Shown here: piece by piece, positions 23,005-30,700 of the stretch
Layout: the number at the start of each line of letters is the position of its first letter
Numbering within the stretch: the stretch's first letter is position 1
Assembly (NCBI GenBank): GCA_964477445.1
Contig: CAYZED010000022.1
Span: 1-43,107, forward strand
DNA length: 43,107 nt
Direction: 5' to 3'
Source of the DNA: CAYZED01 sp964477445
GTDB taxonomy: Bacteria > Bacillota > Clostridia > Lutisporales > Lutisporaceae
Translations under genes and position numbers: made by a program
The notes under the pieces: model-generated
The model's database searches: none
The model's input: only the letters and a program-made list of their open reading frames with translations
Told to the model about the DNA's origin: nothing

Positions 23005-24276
23005 TCATAACAAACTGCTCATTATGGGGTATGATTCCGCGCCTGCCCCACCGCTCATCGGGGCGAAAACTCCATCGAGAAAAACACCCCTCATAACAGC
23101 TCTATTTCCATACCGCCCTCTTATGCAGTCTATCGCCCCATCAAGTGCCAACTTTTTTTCCTTATATTTATAATCAAACAATGTAAATTGGACAAAATCG
23201 TCACAGCTGAGTCCAGAAACTCTTACCCCTAAATGCCTCAGTGGCGCTCCATTCCAACCCTCATAAAAGAGCTGTTTAACCACCTCAAAAACTTCGTTAG
23301 TGACATTCGTAGGTGGTGAAATTTTCCTCTGATGTCCATAAAAACCGAGATCCGAACCTCTAAATTCAACAGAAATTACGCTTCCACAGGATTCTGCCGC
23401 CCTTAGCCTCATAGTAACGGTTTCAGTAAGTGAAAGTAGCATTTTACACGCAGTTTCTCCATCCTTAACATCAAACTTCATCGTGGTGCTATTTCCCATG
23501 CCTTTGACTTCTATATACTTCCCTGAATGAACTGGTGTATCATCAAGCCCTCTGGCATAAGCACTTATAAGATATCCAAAGGATTTAAGTCTTTTATAAA
23601 GTCTCTGCGGGTCTGCCTTCGCCAAATCACCTACCGTATATATACACATAGCTTTAAGCTTAGGGGCCGTTCGTCTTCCTACCATGAATAAATCCTCCAC
23701 CGGAAGTACCCACATTTTTTCTAGTTCATCAGGCCATATGGTGTGTGTCATATCAGGTTTCTTAAGATCTCCCGCCATTTTTGCTAATAATTTATTACTG
23801 CTTACTCCAACATTAACCGAAAAACCCAGTTCTGATTTAACACGCTCACGTATCTTATCTGCCGCTTCAATCGGATTTCCAAAATGAGGTTCCATTCCTG
23901 TATAATCAAGAAACATCTCATCTATAGAAAACCTTTGGATTCTTGGTGAAAAATCCTGCATAAGTTCATATAGCGCGTTACTAGATTTCATATATAAATC
24001 ATAATTCGGTGGCACCACTATAAGATCAGGGCACTTAGATCTAGCGCTCCAAAGCACTTCTCCAGTAATAATCCCATGCTTTTTAGCTAACATACTCTTA
24101 GCTAAAACTATTCCTCTCCTGTCCGCCTGACTTCCACCAACCACTGAAGCTACTTCTCTTAAGTCAATCGTATCACCCTTCTGCATGTTATATGCAGCCT
24201 GCCAGGATAAAAAAGCAGAGTTAACATCTATGTGCATAATAACCCTGCCGAAGCGCTTATATTCATCTTTATCCAT
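23005..24276 (-). CDS. dinB: Y-family translesion DNA polymerase (DinB/UvrX-like)
   Basis: A DinB/UmuC-family polymerase of about 423 residues that copies damaged templates with low fidelity. The first catalytic aspartate lies in IMHIDVNSAFLSW and the second acidic pair in RFSIDEMFLDY. The palm, fingers, thumb (LLAKMAGDLKKPD, then a helix-hairpin-helix around EDLFMVGRRTAPKL) and little-finger domains are complete. The start is uncertain: ATG 24276 has a distant GGAG, while a GTG at 24303 would add nine residues. A LexA-type box at 24454 suggests SOS control. The small gene 3' is likely in the same operon. Confidence 0.92.
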   Translation of the reverse strand: MDKDEYKRFGRVIMHIDVNSAFLSWQAAYNMQKGDTIDLREVASVVGGSQADRRGIVLAKSMLAKKHGIITGEVLWSARSKCPDLIVVPPNYDLYMKSSNALYELMQDFSPRIQRFSIDEMFLDYTGMEPHFGNPIEAADKIRERVKSELGFSVNVGVSSNKLLAKMAGDLKKPDMTHTIWPDELEKMWVLPVEDLFMVGRRTAPKLKAMCIYTVGDLAKADPQRLYKRLKSFGYLISAYARGLDDTPVHSGKYIEVKGMGNSTTMKFDVKDGETACKMLLSLTETVTMRLRAAESCGSVISVEFRGSDLGFYGHQRKISPPTNVTNEVFEVVKQLFYEGWNGAPLRHLGVRVSGLSCDDFVQFTLFDYKYKEKKLALDGAIDCIRGRYGNRAVMRGVFLDGVFAPMSGGAGAESYPIMSSLL

Positions 24277-24438
24277 GGTAAGGCTCACACTCCATTCATC
24301 CACATCTCTAAATCACCAATATTTCTAAATCGTTAATATCTCATAACTAATAATATCTCTAAACCTTTGCTATGTAAAAGCTCACACGACCTCGTATAAG
24401 CTTTTTTTCATGGCGTTTTCTTCGTTTATCTACCGAAC

Positions 24439-24482
24439 CCGCCCGCAATCATACGAACATACGTTCGTATGATTGCGGGCGG
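24439..24482. promoter_or_regulatory. LexA-type box at the centre of a 44-bp palindrome
   Basis: Two perfect 20-bp arms (24439-24458, 24463-24482) surround ATAC. The centre, CGAACATACGTTCG (24454-24467), fits the Gram-positive SOS box CGAAC-N4-GTTCG. It lies about 165 bp before the polymerase start and 290 bp before the glucan-synthase gene. The GC-rich outer arms followed by ACTTTTATT on the plus strand could also make it a terminator hairpin. Confidence 0.6.
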
Positions 24483-24517
24483 ACTTTTATTAAATTCTCC
24501 ATTACCATACCAAACTG

Positions 24518-24526
24518 TGATATAAT
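24518..24526 (+). promoter_or_regulatory. Extended -10 promoter upstream of the glucan synthase
   Basis: TGATATAAT is a consensus extended -10 without a good -35. It is the best plus-strand promoter between 24304 and 24756 and would give a leader of about 225 nt containing a repeat copy and a terminator-like hairpin. Confidence 0.45.
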
Positions 24527-24633
24527 TCTATTAATAACATAATTTTTAAGGAATTTTTTCTATCCACTGTAGCGATTCGGATGATTTGCTTTGCAGCTTC
24601 GAAAAAATCATACTTTCTTATACTAAAACCACG

Positions 24634-24664
24634 GCGGCTTAGCCGCATTTACTCCATAAATAAA
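24634..24664 (+). repeat. Interspersed GC-hairpin repeat, glucan synthase leader copy
   Basis: GCGGC-TTA-GCCGC, ATTTACTCC and ATAAATAAA match the core seen at 106, 11339 and 35486. The loop base differs (TTA for TTC) while both stem arms are intact, which suggests the hairpin is kept. Confidence 0.65.
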
Positions 24665-24679
24665 AAAATAATTTAAGAG

Positions 24680-24734
24680 TAGCACCAGAGACAAACAGAT
24701 CACAAAGTCGTAATTTTGTCCGTGCTATTTTTTT
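24680..24734 (+). terminator. Terminator/attenuator hairpin before the glucan synthase
   Basis: TAGCAC (24680-24685) pairs with GTGCTA (24722-24727), GACAAA (24690-24695) with TTTGTC (24715-24720), and T7 follows (24728-24734). A second ACAAA (24702-24706) could compete for the same TTTTGT strand. It ends only 22 bases before the start codon, with GGTGA between, so transcription of the gene may be attenuated here. Confidence 0.6.
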
Positions 24735-24756
24735 ATTGTTTGAAAGCGGTGAAATA

Positions 24757-27700
24757 ATGTTTTTCAGTAATCTATATTTTTTTCTAGAAATAGGAGGAGT
24801 CCTATTTCTTATAGCTATCGTATTATATGTTTTGTCATGGATACGCAGAAACATAAACATAAATACACGGGATGCCACACTTACCGTCGAAGAACTTGAA
24901 GATCACGCAAAAAAAATGTCCTTGGAGCATATTGTTACCCCTAGGAAAAATATTCTTAAATGGCCAGTTAACAGAATGAACGACAATTATAATTATATTA
25001 TGCAAGTTTATAAAACATTAAATGAAGACATGTCTAAGAAAAAATCCGTGCCTCCTGCTGCCGAATGGTTGCTGGATAATTACTATGTTATAGAAGAGCA
25101 AGTAAAAAATATACGACTAGATTTAACATTAAAAAACTATAGTACTATGCCAGTATTAAAAAAAGGTCCCTATAAAGGTTATACAAGAATTTTTGCGATT
25201 GCTGCTGAGCTTGTTTCACATGTAGATGCTCAAATTGAAGAAAAAACGCTAACCAAGTATCTAGACGCTTATCAATCCCACAATATTTTGTTTGAAAGGG
25301 AAATCAGTATAATCCCTACAATGCTTAGGTTAGCTATAATTGAAACTATAAGAACACTCTGCGAAAAAATAAAAGAAACTCAAGTTCAATGGAGTTTAGC
25401 GGACGAAATCGTAGATAAATGTTGGTCGGATGAAGAATTCAATATAAATAAACTTCAGTCCAATATAGATTCTCTAAAAGAAATAAATACATCTTTCATA
25501 GAACACTTATTCTATCGATTAAGGCGTTCTGGAAGAAGTTACGCGGGAATAGTACGCTATATTAATGATAAATTGGAAAAATTTGCTACATCAACTGAGG
25601 CACTAGCCCAAAAAGAGCATAACTCTCAAGCCGCAAATACCGTATCCCTTGCAAATTGTGTCGTTAGTTTAAAACACATATCAAATTTTATTTGGATAGA
25701 TTTATTTGAAAATTGTAGTTATGTTGATAACATCCTAAGAAAAGATCCTTCAAGCACCTACCCTCTGATGGATATAAGTTCTAGAAATCATTATAGAAAT
25801 ATAATTTCCGAATTGGCAAACAAGTATAATGTATCTGAATTGCATATCGCAAGGGAAGCCATATCTCTAGCAAATGAAAATTTTTACAAAAATGCTGATT
25901 CGTCAGATGTAAATAGTGCTTTTTACTCCGAAAAGAAGTCCCACGTGGGTTACTACTTGATGGGAAAAGGCCTGAAAATCCTAGAATCTAAACAAAAAGG
26001 CAAAATCAGCACAAAAGGAATTATCGCGAAATGGATAAGTCAAAATCCAGCAATAGTATATCTTGGTTCAATAATACTCCTAACGCTTCTCTCAACTGCG
26101 TTTGTAGTTAATTTTTCTATACAAAATTTTCATATAGCATCAACTTCAATACTATCGAATCACTTAATTCTCACAATAATAATTACACTAATAGCCGTAT
26201 TAATACCCGCTTCCGAATTATCTACTATTATAGTAAATTGGTTTGTAGGAAAACTTAAAAAACCTACAATATTCCCAAGACTCGAATTAAAAGATGGCAT
26301 CCCAGATACTCTAAGCACTATGGTAGTAATACCAGCTCTGATATCAAATGCAGAACGAGTTAAAGAGTTACTTGAAAATATGGAGAATCACTATCTTTCA
26401 AACAAAGAGGCTAATTTATATTTTGCTCTAATAGGTGCCTTTAAGGACTCAAAAAAAGAAAAAAGAAACGATGACGAAGCTATTCTAAAAGCGGCTTCAG
26501 ATGGCATAAAAAATCTTAACAAAAAATATGCAAACAGCGAAAAAGACATTTTCTACTTTTATAATAGAATAAGAACATATAATGAAAATGATGATATTTG
26601 GACAGGTTGGGAACGCAAGCGCGGTGCATTAATGGAATTTAACGCCCTTTTCTTAGGCTCGGAAGACACAAGTTTTTCTTTCTTTTCAAATGAAATTTTG
26701 CCGGATAAAAACATTAAGTATGTAATTACGCTAGATGCCGATACGGTTCTTCCAATAGGCATGGCAAAAAAAATGATAGCAACTATGGCACATCCCATAA
26801 ACACTCCAGTAATAGATGAAACGAGAGGTATTGTTGTCGAAGGCCATGGTCTAATGCAACCCAGAGTTTCTTTTGATATGGATAGCTCTAACAGGTCTAC
26901 TTTCTCGAGAATTTTTACAGGTCAGGAAGGCATTGATGCTTATTCGAGCGCTATATCAGATGTATATCAAGATTTATTCGGAGAGGGTATTTTTACAGGA
27001 AAAGGCATTTACGATCTAAAAGTCTTTCAAAAAATACTTAAAGATTCAGTTCCAAGCAACTCCGTTTTAAGCCATGATTTGCTGGAAGGTTCATATGTTC
27101 GCGCCGCATTAGTCAGCGACCTTGAGCTTGTTGATTCTTACCCCTCAAAATTCAATTCATACATGGCGAGACTACATAGATGGATACGAGGCGATTGGCA
27201 ACTACTCCCTTGGCTTAGTAAAAAAATATATAACCGAAAGACAAAATTAATAAAAAATCCGCTTACATACATATCTATATGGAAAATATTAGACAATTTG
27301 CGCAGAAGCATCTTAGCACCTTCCATAATGTTGCTTGTTTTTCTTGGTTTAGGTTTTCTTCCAGGCGACGGCGTATGTTGGCTTACTTTGGCTTTATCAG
27401 TGTATGTATTACCTTTATTTCTCCACTTCCTTGGAAGCGTTTTATCTAGCGGATTTAAGATTGATAGAATTAAACGCCATATTCCAGGTTTTTTTGGACT
27501 AAAAGCCCTGTTTTTCCAATTTGCTCTGACCTTCATGTTTCTTCCGTATCAGGCGATTATGGTTCTTAATGCCATACTTATAACACTTATTCGCGTTTTT
27601 GTTACAAAGAAAAATCTCCTTTCATGGGTCACATCTGATGACAATGATAAAAAACAATCGAGTTCCTTAAGTAGTTATCTATCCACAATGTACAGCAGTA

Positions 27701-30700
27701 TTTTATGCGCACTTCTTATAGTTGGAGCTTCTTTCCTATTTAAACCTGAGAGTATGATCATATCCATATTAATGTTTTTGCTTTGGACTGCGGCACCTTT
27801 TGTAGCTTACTATATTAGCAAAGATATAAAAGACGAACCCGATAAACTCAACGCTTCTGAATTAGATGACCTAAGAAAAATAACACGCAGAACTTGGCGC
27901 TATTTCGAAGAGTTCACGAATTACAAAAACACATATCTGCCACCAGATAATTTTCAAGAAGATCCCCCAAGAGGCATAGCTTACAGAACTTCTCCCACTA
28001 ATATCGGACTTGGCCTTCTAGCCTGTCTGACTGCCAGAGACATGGGATATATCGGGATGCATGAAACTATAGAATTAATAGCAAAAACTATTTCTAGTGT
28101 TGAAAAAATGGAAAAATGGAACGGGCACCTATATAATTGGTACGATACAAAAACTCTTAACCCTTTGAAACCACAATACGTTTCGACCGTAGACAGTGGG
28201 AATTTAGTTTGTTACTTAATTACATTAGCAAAAGGACTAGAAGAATATCTCGAAAAATATCTGGTGGAAAAAGTCTTTGTCGATGGCATTAAAGACACCT
28301 TAAGCAATGGAGCACAATTCCAATTTGATGTTAATAATGTCTTAAATAATTTTAGACTCATAACAGAAGCCCCTGATAATAATTCAATACGTCTAAACCA
28401 TTGGCAAAAATCTCTAGATAATTTCCCAAATATCACTCCTGAAGTAAACTTTAAGATCCTCATTTGGAAGACAAAGACAGAACGAATGGTGTCGTTATTT
28501 AAAAAAGAATTGCTTGAATTTACTCCATGGGTGTCTATTTCAAGAAACGTTCCAAACGAGCTGATAGTTAGCGAATATAAAGATGAAGTAAATAATCTCC
28601 TAAGCTTAATGAACAAAAATATTAAGCTCAAAGATTTACCTGAATTCGGCAAAGAATTAATGTCAAATTCTAAATCATTATTAGAAAAAATTACAAACAA
28701 TCAAAGTTATTCACTTAGTAGCGAATGGTTGAAAAGCATCATAGACGCTGTCGAAAAGTCTAATGTTTTTGTTGTAAAATTCCTCGAGAATTATACTGAT
28801 TTAATTTTTAGAATAAGTGACTTAGCTGCAAAAATGGGATTTGGATGCTTATACGATGAACAAAGACACCTATTTTCGATCGGGTTCAATATCGAAAAAA
28901 ATTATTTGTCTAATTCATACTATGATTTGCTTGCTTCCGAAGCTAGACAAACCAGTTACATAGCTATTGCGCGAGGTGAGGTTCCAGTTAAACACTGGTT
29001 TATGCTCGGTCGTTCATTAACTGTAGTAGATAGCTATAAAGGCCTTGTTTCATGGAGCGGAACAATGTTTGAATATCTTATGCCTACCCTAATAATGAGA
29101 AGTTATCGAAATACTTTATTAGACGAAACCTACTCTTTTGTAATAAAAAGTCAAAAAAAATACGGCAATCAAAGAAATATGCCTTGGGGATCTTCAGAAT
29201 CTTCTTTTAATTCGCTCGATATAAATTTGGACTATCAATACAAAGCCATAGGTATTCCTTGGCTTGGTCTAAAAAGAGGTTTAATAGAAGATGCGGTCAC
29301 CGCTCCTTATGCAACATTTTTGGCGCTACCTCTTAGTCCTTCTGAAGCCTACAAAAATATAAAACACATGAAAAAGGAAGGCCTTGAAGGTTCATATGGT
29401 TTTTATGAAGCTGCTGATTTTACACCAGAGCGGTTAAGTTTAGACGCTAAACGAGTCGTAATAAAAAGCTATATGGCTCATCACGAAGGTATGAGTCTAA
29501 TGGCCTTAAATAATTTTTTAAACAAAAATATTATGCAAACAAGGTTTTCTTCGGATTCACAAGTAAAAGCAGCAAGGCTATTACTCCAAGAAAGAATACC
29601 TAACAATATAGTTTTCACAAAAGAAAACAAAGAAAAAATATTGCCTTACACCGGATCAATTTACAGTGATCACGGATCTTCTAGAAAATTTACATCGCCT
29701 AATCATATTCTACCTGAATCCCATATACTTTCAAATGGTCACTACTCTTTGCTTTTGACTGACAAAGGAACAGGCTATAGTCGAAGCAGAAAAACCGAAA
29801 TATCCAGATGGCGAAATTCTTCTATTAATAATAATAGCGGTATGTTTTTCTACTTAAGAAATCTTGAAAATAATAATGTATGGTCCGCAACTTACTCACC
29901 AATAAATAAAGTCCCCGAAAAATACGAGGTAATATTCACTCCCGACAAAGCCACTTATAAGCGAAATGATGGAAACATCGAAACCTTCCTCGAAGTCGCA
30001 GTCGCATCAGGTGACAATGCAGAGATTCGAAGAATTAAAATTAAAAACAATGGTGATCGATCAACATCCATCGAGCTAACAAGTTACTTTGAGGTCGTTC
30101 TTGCCGCTGAAAACGCAGACATCTCTCACCCTGCTTTCAGCAACCTCTTTATTAGAACTGAATATAATAAAGATTATAAAGCCTTAATCGCAAATCGTCG
30201 TCCAAGAGGAAATAACGAAAGCGAATTATGGCTAGCGTGTGTTCCTGTTAGCAACGGAGAGGTAATTAGTGAGATAGAGTATGAAACTGACAGAATGCAA
30301 TTTATAGGTCGAGGTCGTACTCCGAATAATCCCCTTTTTATGGAAAACCATAAACCATTAACAAATACATTAGGATCAGTTCTCGACCCAATTTTTAGTC
30401 ATCGAATCAAGTTACAATTAGAGGCTGGAAAAACTGCTAAAGTTTCATTTGTTACCTTTATGTCACATAGCTTAGATGGAATTATGGAGCTTTTGGAAAA
30501 GTATTCTAATCCAGAAAACTGCGATGCTGCTTTTTGGCTCGCTCTAACTCGCAGCCAAGTTGAAACAAAATACTTAAATATTAAAGCTTCCGAAATGGAA
30601 CTATATCAAAACATGATTTCAAGTATTGTTTTCTTAAATCCACTAAGGAAAAAATATTCAAACTTTATAATGAATAATCAAAGAGGTCAGTCTAATTTAT

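Noticed and set aside
24277..24303. GTG start for the Y-family polymerase
   Set aside because: No ribosome binding site precedes it, and family members begin close to the first catalytic strand; the ATG at 24276 was preferred although its own site is distant, so doubt remains.
28212..28700. 162-codon antisense frame inside the glucan synthase
   Set aside because: It lies opposite a conserved coding region, has no start signals and no recognisable domain.
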